This document shows positions 27,342 to 35,845 of a stretch of 50,747 nucleotides of DNA, one piece after another. A program made the position numbers and the translations under genes. How positions within the stretch are numbered: the stretch's first letter is position 1; every line of letters begins with the position of its first letter. A model generated the notes under the pieces. That model did no database searches, was not told the origin of the DNA, and was given only the letters and a program-made list of their open reading frames with translations. Source of the stretch: Pseudomonadota bacterium (GTDB taxonomy: Bacteria; Pseudomonadota; Gammaproteobacteria; Steroidobacterales; Steroidobacteraceae); assembly GCA_021787615.1 (NCBI GenBank), contig JAJYLP010000013.1, positions 1 to 50,747 on the forward strand, read 5' to 3'.

Positions 27342-29441
27342 ATGGTGCATCCGAGTGCGGGGGTGACTGATCCGTACGGATCAGCGGCCGGTGAGCTGCT
27401 GCAGGCGCTGCAGGCCGATCTTGCGGCCATGGCGCGCGATGCCGTCGAGCAGTTCTATGCGCTGCTGCGCGATGCCGGGCGAACGCCGCGTATCGTGGCC
27501 GGACTGTCGGCTGCGGAGCGCGAGCAGCTTCAGGCGCGCGAGGCCGATCACATCGCCGCGCTGCTGTCGGCGGATCTGGATCGCGCCACGCACCTGCGGC
27601 GCGCACAGAACGCCGGCGCGGTGCACCGTCTGACGGGCGTCGGCCTCGATGCGCTCATCGAGGCGTATGCCTTCTATCAGGACCGCATCTGCTGGCTGCT
27701 GCAGGAGCGCGTGCCGCAAGCCGAGACCCGCGAGCGGCTGCTGCGGCTGACCATGCAGCGCCTGCTGCAGGACCTGCAGGGGCAGGTGCAGCGCTACGCG
27801 ACGATCAGCGCCGCCAGCGCCGCCGCCTTCGCGGACCTCAACCGCCATGTCATGGCGGCGGAGAATCTCGCCGACTTGGTGCGCGGGGCGCTCGAGATCA
27901 TCGGCGCACTGCCGGGCAGCATCTGCGCGTTCTTCGCGCGGGTGGATGAGGCCGGTGAGCTGCAGGTGGAGCAATCATATGGTGCGGCGGCCGAAGCGTA
28001 CCACCACGCGATGGAAGCCGGTGAGGTGCCGAGGCTCAGTGTCGATCCGACGCTGCTCGCCGGCCAGGGACCAGGCGGGCGCGCGTGGCGCAGCGGTGAG
28101 ATCGTTGTCTCGGACGCGTGGATGCTTGAGGCCGACAAGGCGCCGTGGCGCGAGGTCGGCGGGCGCCTCGGGTTCCGCTCGAGCGCGGCCGTGCCGCTGA
28201 TCGATGAGCACGGGCGCTCGATCGCGCTGCTCAGTCTCTACAGCGCATGGCCGGGCCTGTTCTCCGCCGGCGCAATGCAGGGGCTGCTGAGTCACGCTCA
28301 GCTGCTTCTCAGCGGCGCCGTCGCGCGCCGCATGTCGGCGGCGGTGGTGCCGCTGCGCAAGCAGCGCGCGTACCGGCGGCTCCTTGGCGAGCGCCGCATG
28401 CTGTTCGACTACCAGCCGATCATCGACCTGCGCGACGGAACCCTGGTCAAGCTCGAGGCGCTCGCGCGCCTGCGCGCCGGGGACGGCGATGTGATTGCGC
28501 CGCAGCGGTTTCTTCCGGCGCTCGGCGCCGATGAGCTGTTCACGCTCTTCGAGGGCGGTCTTGAGCGGATCGGCGAGGATGCGCGGCGGCTGCATGGGCA
28601 GGGGATCGATGCGACCATGGCCATCAATTTTCCGGCCGCAGGATTCACCGACCCGCGCTACGAGAAGAGCATCTTCGCCATGCTGCCGCGCTTCGATCTC
28701 GCCGCGAGTCGGGTGCAGCTCGAGCTGCTCGAGACCCAGGACGGCGGGGAGTGGACGCCGGCCCGGCAGGAGGTGATTCAGCGCCTGCGCAGCGCGGGCG
28801 TGCAGATCGCGCAGGACGATCTTGGCGCGGGACACAGCTCGCTGCTGCGCATGGACCAGTATCCGTTCGATGAGGTGAAGATCGACGCAGGTCTCGTGCG
28901 CGGCGCGCTGCGCAACCCCAAGCGCGCCGTGGAGTTCATGCTCTACCTGACACGCCTCGCGCACGCGTTCGATATTCCGGTGACGGTCGAGGGCCTGGAG
29001 CACCCGGGTATCATCGAAGCGGCGGCCATTCTGGGCGCGGACCGGGGCCAGGGGTACGGCATTGCCCGCCCCATGCCCGTGGCGCAGCTTGGCGTGTGGC
29101 GCCAGAGGTATCGCTACGACATCGATGCGCGCCGGCCCCGGACCGCCATCGGCGCCATGGCCGCCTACCTGCTGTGGGACCTGCAGATCGCGGCGATCTC
29201 CGACCGGCCGGAGCTGATCGCCCAGTTCGTCGGCGCGCGCGCGATCGTCGATGAGTTCATCCGGGTAAACCACCTCGAGGGCGGCGCCGTCGCGCGTCTG
29301 CTGGCGCGTCATCACGAGCTGGCGACGCTGTTCGATAGCGCCTCGCGCGAGACCGCGGCGATTCGCACGCAGTTGCTCGATGAACTCACCCGCCACTGGC
29401 TCGAGGAAGTGCGCAGCTCGCGCCCCCTGTCGCCCCGATGA
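27342..29441 (+). CDS. Globin-coupled GAF-EAL protein, probable c-di-GMP phosphodiesterase
   Basis: About 699 residues. The N-terminal globin-coupled sensor (about 15-160) has a likely proximal haem His in AGAVHRLTGVGLDALIEAY. A GAF domain (about 175-330, ENLADLVRGALEIIGALPGS.. GRSIALLSLYSAW) is followed by an EAL domain (about 350-590). EAL catalytic residues appear complete: KLEALARL, AINFPA (Asn), QLELLET (Glu), AQDDLGAG (DD), EVKIDAG (Lys), TVEGLEH (Glu) and the QGYGIARPMP Gln. A C-terminal segment of about 100 residues has no known name, and there is no GGDEF domain. It should hydrolyse c-di-GMP in response to O2, NO or CO bound at haem. ATG 27342 sits 7 nt behind AGGAG; ATG 27339 is also possible. 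Confidence 0.9.
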   Translation: MVHPSAGVTDPYGSAAGELLQALQADLAAMARDAVEQFYALLRDAGRTPRIVAGLSAAEREQLQAREADHIAALLSADLDRATHLRRAQNAGAVHRLTGVGLDALIEAYAFYQDRICWLLQERVPQAETRERLLRLTMQRLLQDLQGQVQRYATISAASAAAFADLNRHVMAAENLADLVRGALEIIGALPGSICAFFARVDEAGELQVEQSYGAAAEAYHHAMEAGEVPRLSVDPTLLAGQGPGGRAWRSGEIVVSDAWMLEADKAPWREVGGRLGFRSSAAVPLIDEHGRSIALLSLYSAWPGLFSAGAMQGLLSHAQLLLSGAVARRMSAAVVPLRKQRAYRRLLGERRMLFDYQPIIDLRDGTLVKLEALARLRAGDGDVIAPQRFLPALGADELFTLFEGGLERIGEDARRLHGQGIDATMAINFPAAGFTDPRYEKSIFAMLPRFDLAASRVQLELLETQDGGEWTPARQEVIQRLRSAGVQIAQDDLGAGHSSLLRMDQYPFDEVKIDAGLVRGALRNPKRAVEFMLYLTRLAHAFDIPVTVEGLEHPGIIEAAAILGADRGQGYGIARPMPVAQLGVWRQRYRYDIDARRPRTAIGAMAAYLLWDLQIAAISDRPELIAQFVGARAIVDEFIRVNHLEGGAVARLLARHHELATLFDSASRETAAIRTQLLDELTRHWLEEVRSSRPLSPR

Positions 29442-29470
29442 GCTCTGTCTTGGGGCTGCGGCGCGAGCGG

Positions 29471-30709
29471 CTAATCCAGCAGCGAGGGTTCGACCTGCGG
29501 CGGCGGGGCGGGACCGAATAGCCAGCGGCGCAACCCGATTGCAAGCACCAAACAGGCCGCGAGCCTAATGCCGGCGTCCATGAGGAAGCTGCCGGCGAGG
29601 CCGCCCCGATCATAGGCCCAGCCGTCGAGCATTCCGTTGTAGATGACCGGCAGGTTGATCGCGGCGATGAGTACGGTGAAAAGCGTCGCAGCGAGCGGAT
29701 TGCCGGGGCCGATGATCTGAAACGAAATGGCGAAGGCGGCCGTGAAGGCGAGCGCCTGGAAGATGATCTCACCGGTGAACACCACTCCGAAGGTCCACGG
29801 CGCGCGCGGCAGCAGCAGCGTGGCCAGCGTGAAAATCGCGCCCACGACGCCGATGAGCAGATACAGCGGACGCAGCGCGATCTTGCGCGCGAGGCGCGGC
29901 ACGAGGAAGCTGCCGCCGATGCCGGCGATGATCGAGCCGGTGCCGGCGAACAGGCTCACGGTCGTGGCGCTGGCATGATAGTCCTTGCCGATGCCCCCGA
30001 GCACGTTGGTGAGGGAAAACGAGGCCGTCGGCAGTACGAACAGGGCCAGCCCGATGAGCACATCACGCCGGCGCAGCAGCTTGAGGATCGCGCGCCCGAA
30101 GCGCCCGAAGCTCTCGCTCGCGAGCATCTTGTCGGGCGCTGGGGCAGGGGTGAATAGGAACAACACCGTCGGCATGAGCATGCCGATCAGTATGAACAGC
30201 GCCGCCACGTGCGGCGGGGCGTGCAGAATGAGCGGTCCGCCGGCCACGATGATGATGCCGCTCGATCCGACATTGGCGATGTTGAACCAGGTGCCGAGCC
30301 GGCTGTCTTCATCGGGATTGATGAGACTGCCCATCCAGCCGCCGACGGCGCCCTGATAGAAGGCGGCCGACAGGTAGCCGATGAGCATGATCGGCACCAC
30401 CAAGTCCAGATTGCGGTGATGCAGCACGGTGAACGCAGCGGCGCACGCCGCAATGACGGCGAAGATCAGCGCATAGGTGCGGCGGCGCAGGCGCACATCG
30501 AGCATGGGCGAGAATATGAACGCCCAGAAGCCCGGCGAGATGATGATCGCGGTGATCGTCGCGATGTGCCCGCCGGGGACGCCTTCGGCGGCGAGCAACT
30601 GCGGCAGGGTCACCACGCAGAAGCCGCCCATCATGCCGAAGATGGCATTGGTGAGCCCCATCACCCAGATCGGCGGATGCGCTCGCGCGCCGGCGTGCGA
30701 TTCAGTCAC
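29471..30709 (-). CDS. MFS transporter, AmpG/PAT-like
   Basis: About 412 residues with 12 predicted membrane helices. The opening PPIWVMGLTNAIFGMMGGF and the loop YQGAVGGWMGSLINPDEDSRLGTWFNIANVGSSG resemble the PAT family (AmpG muropeptide permeases, acetyl-CoA transporters). The substrate cannot be told from sequence. The GTG at 30709 is preferred for its GAGGGGACC ribosome-binding site; an upstream start at 30781 would add a non-hydrophobic 24-residue leader. It converges with the EAL gene and is not clearly linked to any pathway here. Confidence 0.86.
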   Translation of the reverse strand: MTESHAGARAHPPIWVMGLTNAIFGMMGGFCVVTLPQLLAAEGVPGGHIATITAIIISPGFWAFIFSPMLDVRLRRRTYALIFAVIAACAAAFTVLHHRNLDLVVPIMLIGYLSAAFYQGAVGGWMGSLINPDEDSRLGTWFNIANVGSSGIIIVAGGPLILHAPPHVAALFILIGMLMPTVLFLFTPAPAPDKMLASESFGRFGRAILKLLRRRDVLIGLALFVLPTASFSLTNVLGGIGKDYHASATTVSLFAGTGSIIAGIGGSFLVPRLARKIALRPLYLLIGVVGAIFTLATLLLPRAPWTFGVVFTGEIIFQALAFTAAFAISFQIIGPGNPLAATLFTVLIAAINLPVIYNGMLDGWAYDRGGLAGSFLMDAGIRLAACLVLAIGLRRWLFGPAPPPQVEPSLLD

Positions 30710-31068
30710 GGTCCCCTCCGCAGTGGCCGGCCAGCGCGCAACGGCTGCGCGGTGATGCAGCCGAACCTGATCGGTTGCCAAACGCCGCGCCCCGGGCGGC
30801 GTTCAGGGAAACGGATTCACTCAACAGCGGGACTCATGGGCGGTTGCGTGGGGCGAACATCGATCTCATTGTAGTGGCCACGGCCTCGGTCGCGGCATTC
30901 TAGGCGCCTCGAGGCGTGAACCGCAACCGCGCGCCTTGGGCGCTCAGCGCCTACCCGCCGTGCCATTGGAGGACCTGCGGGAATCCGAATGCGGCCGGCC
31001 CGAGCGGCTTGAAACCGCCACCGGCGCCGTCGCAATCAAGGCAAGCTGCGGCGCCTTGCGCCGCCGAA
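30710..31068. other. 359-bp gap behind soeC, with a 12-bp palindrome
   Basis: No gene seen. CGCCTCGAGGCG, a perfect palindrome, lies at about 30905-30916, some 150 bp downstream of the soeC stop; without a T run it is not a convincing terminator. The region should hold the promoter of the MFS gene. Confidence 0.45.
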
Positions 31069-32004
31069 TCAGACCGTGCGGCCGTAGTAGAGCGCCGAGA
31101 CGTGCGTTGCCTGGGCGAAGAAGAGCCAACGCTCGGTCAGCAGGCCGAGCGCGGCGCAGGCGACGGCGAGCGAGCTGCTCGCCAGAGGGAAAGTGCCGAG
31201 TTGCGCGAGGAGGCTGAAGAGCAGCGGCAGCGCGAATCCCACGACGAGCGCGATGCGGCGCAGCTTCGCGGCGTGGCGGCGTGCAATCTGGAAGCCCATC
31301 TCCCGCAGAATGAAATTCTCGGTGAAATGCGGCGCATCGAGCGGCCGTGCCGGGGTGCCCTCGGGCAGCCCGATCGCGCTGGCGAGCGTCGCAATCGGGC
31401 TCTGCGCATCGACGTGACGCCAGTAGGCGAGCTTGGCGATGAGCGCGCCGAACGCCCCGAGCGCAGCGAGGCTGGCCGCCAGCGCGGCGGTGCCGAAGGC
31501 GAGGGTGTGCAGCAGCGCAAAGAGCGTCGCGCCGGAGAAGAGCGCGTAGATCAGATAGTCCGGGGCGGTATGCCGGTTGTGCCACTGGCGGATGGGCTTG
31601 AGGCTCGCGTAGATCATCGCGGTGCAGTACACCGTGCCGAGCGAGGCAAGCGCCGCGACCACCCCCAGTGAGCGCGCTGCCGGTGACCCGGGGGCGCGGT
31701 ACTGCGCCCAGGCGAACGCCAGGGCGATCGGGTACGTGAGCACCGCGGCGAGCCCCTCGCGCGAGAGCCAGGAGGAGCGCCACTGGCTGAACGCCCGCCA
31801 CGCCCGCTCCTTGCGCCCGAGGTGCAGCGTCGAGGCGATCAGTCCGAGGGTGGCGAGAATCACACTGACGCCGACGCCGGCGAGCACGAGCAGCCGGGCC
31901 GCAGGCGGCGCGCCCGCCGCCACATACAGCCCGAGCCACGTGAGCAGCCCGTAGGCGAAGCCGGTCAGCGTCGTCAGCAGCAGCACCGAGGCGGCGGGCC
32001 TCAC
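31069..32004 (-). CDS. soeC: SoeC, membrane subunit of sulfite:quinone oxidoreductase
   Basis: About 311 residues, DmsC-like, with around eight hydrophobic segments and conserved HFTENFILREMGFQIARRHA near the C-terminus. It anchors SoeAB to the cytoplasmic face of the membrane and delivers electrons to quinone. The GTG at 32004 overlaps the soeB stop by four bases (GTGA), and soeB in turn overlaps soeA, giving a tightly coupled soeA-soeB-soeC operon. Identification as Soe rather than DMSO or polysulfide reductase follows from SoeA. Confidence 0.92.
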   Translation of the reverse strand: MRPAASVLLLTTLTGFAYGLLTWLGLYVAAGAPPAARLLVLAGVGVSVILATLGLIASTLHLGRKERAWRAFSQWRSSWLSREGLAAVLTYPIALAFAWAQYRAPGSPAARSLGVVAALASLGTVYCTAMIYASLKPIRQWHNRHTAPDYLIYALFSGATLFALLHTLAFGTAALAASLAALGAFGALIAKLAYWRHVDAQSPIATLASAIGLPEGTPARPLDAPHFTENFILREMGFQIARRHAAKLRRIALVVGFALPLLFSLLAQLGTFPLASSSLAVACAALGLLTERWLFFAQATHVSALYYGRTV

Positions 32005-32741
32005 CGGCTGAGCGCCTTGTCGAGCAGTCTCAGCAGCGCCCCGCCGATGCCCTGGCCGGCCGCGCCGCACGTCTCGCGCGGGGCGGTCTGGATCTGCGCC
32101 CGCCGGGGCGGCAGGTACTTGTTGGTCGGCCGATAGCCGAGCTCAGGGAGCAGATCGGTGCCGCCGCGCTGCGCGACGAGCTTCGAGACGTGGCTGTCCG
32201 GATCGGCGAGATCGCCGAAATGACGCGCCTTGGCCGGGCAGGTCGCGACACACGCCGGCTCGCGCTCCGCCTCGGGCAGGCTGTCGTCGTAGATGCGGTC
32301 GATGCACAGGGTGCACTTGCGCATCACTCCGCTCTGCTCGTCGAACTCGCGCGCGCCGTAGGGACAGGCCCACGAGCACAGCTTGCAGCCGATGCACAGG
32401 TCGGTGTCGACGAGGACGATGCCGTCCTCGGCGCGCTTGAAGGAGGCCCCAGTGGGGCAGACCGTCACGCACAGCGGGTTCTCGCAGTGCAGACACGAGC
32501 GCGGGAAGTTCACGGTGCGGGCGCAGCCGTCCGTTCCGGTCTCGTACGAGTGGATGCGGTTGAACCAGACGCCGTCGGGCTTCTCACCGTATGGGTCGTA
32601 GTCCGGCAGGATTCCCGCCTCCCCGCCGGTGTTCCACTCCTTGCAGTTGACCGCGCACGCATGGCAACCGACACACGTATCGAGGTCGATCACCAGGCCC
32701 ATCTTGCGGGCTTCGGTCCCGCGCTGCGGCAACATCGTCAT
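32001..32741 (-). CDS. soeB: SoeB, four-cluster ferredoxin subunit
   Basis: 246 residues. Four [4Fe-4S] motifs in the DmsB/PsrB order: CVGCHACAVNCKEW, CLHCENPLCVTVCPTG, CIGCKLCSWACPYG and CTLCIDRIYDD..CVATCPAK. Transfers electrons from the molybdopterin subunit to SoeC. Start ATG 32741 overlaps the soeA stop (ATGA). A downstream ATG (MGLVIDLDTC) is possible, but the overlap favours the longer form. Confidence 0.95.
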   Translation of the reverse strand: MTMLPQRGTEARKMGLVIDLDTCVGCHACAVNCKEWNTGGEAGILPDYDPYGEKPDGVWFNRIHSYETGTDGCARTVNFPRSCLHCENPLCVTVCPTGASFKRAEDGIVLVDTDLCIGCKLCSWACPYGAREFDEQSGVMRKCTLCIDRIYDDSLPEAEREPACVATCPAKARHFGDLADPDSHVSKLVAQRGGTDLLPELGYRPTNKYLPPRRAQIQTAPRETCGAAGQGIGGALLRLLDKALSR

Positions 32742-35614
32742 GCGGCGCTCTCGGTGTGCCGTTTGATTCTGAGAGGATTGGCCCCGAGGCGCGGGGCGGT
32801 CTCATCGGGCGTGTCGGGCGCGCAGCGCTCGAGGCGCACGGTCAGATCGAACCAGGCCGCCTGGCCGGTCACCGGATCGGAGTTCGAGTGCGCAGCCTCG
32901 CCGCGCTCATCCGGCAGAAACTCCGAGATCACGTGATTCAGCAGGAAGCCGCGGCGGAACTCCGGCGCCTCGCGCTTGAGGCCCCAGGCGCCGACGCGCT
33001 TGCCGATCGCGTTCCACGTCCACACGGTGTTACGGTTGACGCCGCTCATGGTGCGCGCGCGCGCCTTGAGGCGCCCGCTGCGCGACTCGACCCACACCCA
33101 ATCCTCATCCTCGATGCCGAGCTCGGCAGCGAGCTCGCGGTGCAGATAGATGCGGTTCTCGGGCAGGATCTGGCGCAGCCACGCATTGTGCGAGCCCCAG
33201 GAGTGATACATCGCCATGGGTCGCTGCGTGATGGCGTGCAGCGGGTAGCGCCCGTCGTGGCTCGCGGCCTGCTCGAGCGGCGCGTACCAGATGGGCAGCG
33301 GATCGAAGTACCGGCGCACCCGCTCACGCAGCCGCTGCGGCGGAAGGTGCGCTCCGTGGCCCTCGGCGGCCAGGCGAAAGCGCTGCAGCGGCTCGCTGTA
33401 GAGCTGCAGCACGATGGGCGCGCTCGAGTCGATGAAGCCCATCGCGCGCGCGCCGTCGAGGTAGGCCTGGTTGGCGAACTTGTAATAGAGCTGCTCCGGG
33501 GGCAGATGGTGGACCCAGAATCCGCCGTTCTCGATGTAACGGCGCAGCTGCTCGGGATTCGGCTCGCCTCGGCCAATCCCTCGTCCGTCCGCGCCGCGAA
33601 AGCCCGCCAGCGGCCCGATGCCTGCGGCGCGCTGGTGACGGACGATGTAATCGGCGTACGAGTGGTAGAGCGGTTGGCCCTGCGCATCGGCGAAGTCCGT
33701 CAGGCCGAGCCGGCCGGCGATCTCGATGATCACGTCCTGGAAGGGCCGTACGTCGCGCTTGGGCTTAAGCACCGGCACGCGGATGGCATCGCCCGGGCCG
33801 TGCGCCGAGCCGATCGGTCGGTCGAGCAGCGAGATGCAGTCGTAGCGCTCGAGGTAGGTCGTGTCCGGCAGCACCAGATCGGCGTACGCGACCGTTTCGG
33901 AGGCGAAGGCGTCGGCGACCACGACGAAGGGGATGCGGTACTCGCCCTGCTCGTCGGTCGCGCTCAGCATGCGGATCGACTCACCGGGGTTCATGGCGGA
34001 GTTCCATGCCATGTTCGACATGAAGAAGAAGAGCGTGTCGATCTTCTGCGGCCCGGCCTCGAAGGCGCGGGCGATCACCATGTGCATCAGCCCGTGAATC
34101 GCAAGGGGCGCCTCCCAGGAGAAGGCGCGGTCGAGGCGCAGCGCCTCGCCCTGGGCATCGACCAGCAGATCCTGCGGCCCGGTCGGACATCCGAGCGGCG
34201 CGGCGGTGAGCGGCGCGCCCGGAGCGCCGGCCGCGCGCCCCGGCGGGAGGCCACCGGGAATCGGCTTCGGGTACGGTGATTTGTAGCGCCAGGAGCCCGG
34301 GGTATCGATTGCCCCGAGCAGCATCTGCAGCACATGGATCGCGCGGCACGTATGAAACCCGTTCGAGTGCGCGGAGATCCCGCGCATGGCGTGGATCGCC
34401 ACCGGTCGGCCCACCATGTGCGTGTGGCGGCGTCCGGCGGCGTCCGTCCAGGGCTGCTCGAGCACCACGGGTTGATTGAAGGCCACCTCGGCGATCTCAT
34501 CGGCAAGGCGGCGGATGGTCGCGGCGGCCACGCCGCAGCGCTCGGCCACCGCTTCTGGCGCGTACTCGGCGGCCAGATAGCGCTCGGCGAGCAGTGCGAA
34601 GGCGGGGCGGGCGTGCCGTCCGTCGGGCAGGACGAACGTGCCGGCGAGCGCCGGATCGATGCCGGTCGCGCTCGCGCTCGCGAGCGACCCGGTGGCGCGG
34701 TCGAAGGCGAGCTCGCTCCCCTGCGCATTGCGCGCGATCAGCCCGTGCTCGGCGCCGCCGGCATCGTCGATCACCAGGTGGTGCGCGTTGGTGTAGCGCA
34801 CGAGGAACTCGGTGTCGATCCGGCCCGCCTCGAGCAGGCAGTGAATGAGCGCGAAGACCAGGAGCCCGTCGGTGCCCGGGGTCACCGCGACGAACTCATC
34901 GGCGATCGCCGAATAACCGGTGCGCACCGGATTGAAGGAGACGATCTTCGCGCCGCGCGCCTTGAGGCGCGAGAGACCGAGCTTGATGGGATTGGAATCG
35001 TGGTCTTCCGCCACGCCGAACAGCAGAAACAGCTGCGCGTACTCCCAGTCCGGCTCGCCGAACTCCCAGAACGCCCCGCCGACCGAATAGAGCCCCGCTG
35101 CAGCCATGTTGACCGAGCAGAACCCGCCGTGGGCGGCGTAATTGATCGTGCCGAACATGCGCGCGAAGTGGCCCGTGAGCGACTGCGACTGGTCGCGGCC
35201 GGTGAACAGCGCGAGGCGGCTCGGGTCGCTCGCGCGGATCGCCGCGAGCCGCTCGGTCACGATGCGCATCGCCTCGTCCCACGAGATGGCCTCGAAGGAG
35301 CCCGACCCGCGCGGTCCGACGCGCTTCAGCGGCGTTGTCAGGCGCGCCGGGGAAACCGCCGTCATGATGCCGGCCGATCCCTTGGCGCAGAGCACGCCGC
35401 GGTTGATCGGGTGATTGCGGTTGCCTTCGATATAGCGCAGGCGGCCGTTCTCGAGATGCACCTTGATGCCGCAGCGACAGGCGCACATGTAACAGGTCGT
35501 GTAGGCGACTGACTTGGAGCTGAGCGGAAGGCTCGACTCGCTGTCCGTGCCGGCGGCGGCGCCGGATCGCGGCGCCTCGACGCCCTCAATGACCGATGGT
35601 GGCATGCCTGTCAC
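32738..35614 (-). CDS. soeA: SoeA, molybdopterin subunit of cytoplasmic sulfite:quinone oxidoreductase
   Basis: About 958 residues. An N-terminal [4Fe-4S] site, CYMCACRCGIKVHL..GVLCAKGSAG, is followed by the molybdopterin oxidoreductase domains (TGRDQSQSLTGHFARMFGT, HGGFCSVNMAAAGLYSVGG, FGVAEDHDSNPIKLGLS) and the C-terminal guanine-dinucleotide domain (RYPLHAITQRPMAMYHSWGSHNAWLRQILPENRIY..). These are hallmarks of SoeA, the enzyme that oxidises sulfite to sulfate in the cytoplasm of sulfur bacteria. No twin-arginine signal is present, which fits cytoplasmic SoeA and argues against PsrA/PhsA. GTG 35614 follows GGAGAG at 8 nt; ATG 35605 is the alternative. With sat-aprMBA this gives two parallel sulfite-oxidation routes in one 36-kb stretch. 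Confidence 0.95.
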   Translation of the reverse strand: MTGMPPSVIEGVEAPRSGAAAGTDSESSLPLSSKSVAYTTCYMCACRCGIKVHLENGRLRYIEGNRNHPINRGVLCAKGSAGIMTAVSPARLTTPLKRVGPRGSGSFEAISWDEAMRIVTERLAAIRASDPSRLALFTGRDQSQSLTGHFARMFGTINYAAHGGFCSVNMAAAGLYSVGGAFWEFGEPDWEYAQLFLLFGVAEDHDSNPIKLGLSRLKARGAKIVSFNPVRTGYSAIADEFVAVTPGTDGLLVFALIHCLLEAGRIDTEFLVRYTNAHHLVIDDAGGAEHGLIARNAQGSELAFDRATGSLASASATGIDPALAGTFVLPDGRHARPAFALLAERYLAAEYAPEAVAERCGVAAATIRRLADEIAEVAFNQPVVLEQPWTDAAGRRHTHMVGRPVAIHAMRGISAHSNGFHTCRAIHVLQMLLGAIDTPGSWRYKSPYPKPIPGGLPPGRAAGAPGAPLTAAPLGCPTGPQDLLVDAQGEALRLDRAFSWEAPLAIHGLMHMVIARAFEAGPQKIDTLFFFMSNMAWNSAMNPGESIRMLSATDEQGEYRIPFVVVADAFASETVAYADLVLPDTTYLERYDCISLLDRPIGSAHGPGDAIRVPVLKPKRDVRPFQDVIIEIAGRLGLTDFADAQGQPLYHSYADYIVRHQRAAGIGPLAGFRGADGRGIGRGEPNPEQLRRYIENGGFWVHHLPPEQLYYKFANQAYLDGARAMGFIDSSAPIVLQLYSEPLQRFRLAAEGHGAHLPPQRLRERVRRYFDPLPIWYAPLEQAASHDGRYPLHAITQRPMAMYHSWGSHNAWLRQILPENRIYLHRELAAELGIEDEDWVWVESRSGRLKARARTMSGVNRNTVWTWNAIGKRVGAWGLKREAPEFRRGFLLNHVISEFLPDERGEAAHSNSDPVTGQAAWFDLTVRLERCAPDTPDETAPRLGANPLRIKRHTESAA

Positions 35615-35725
35615 GTGCGGAACTCTCCACGACGCGCCGGCCCGCCGGATTGAAGGGGCGAGCCGTTGCGCGAATGCGGGGATGATGCCGGGGGCTAAGC
35701 TATGCCACAAATGCAACTAGTGGTC

Positions 35726-35739
35726 TATATATATATATA
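35726..35739. repeat. (TA)7 dinucleotide tract upstream of soeA
   Basis: Fourteen bases of pure TA at about 110 bp from the soeA start, in a region of otherwise high GC. A tract like this can contain or displace a -10 element, and its length could vary by slippage. Confidence 0.7.
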
Positions 35740-35845
35740 AAAGGCATGTCGTTGCGAGATGACGCTCCCGCGGTGGCCCGGCACGGGGCCCGGCGATCCG
35801 CAGCAGCGCCCAGCAGAGGCGCACCAGCGCCTTCCTGGGGCAGAT

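Noticed and set aside
32738-35614. Assignment of the molybdopterin complex as DMSO, polysulfide or thiosulfate reductase
   Set aside because: No Tat signal, SoeA-specific sequence blocks, and a sulfur-oxidiser context; SoeABC fits better.
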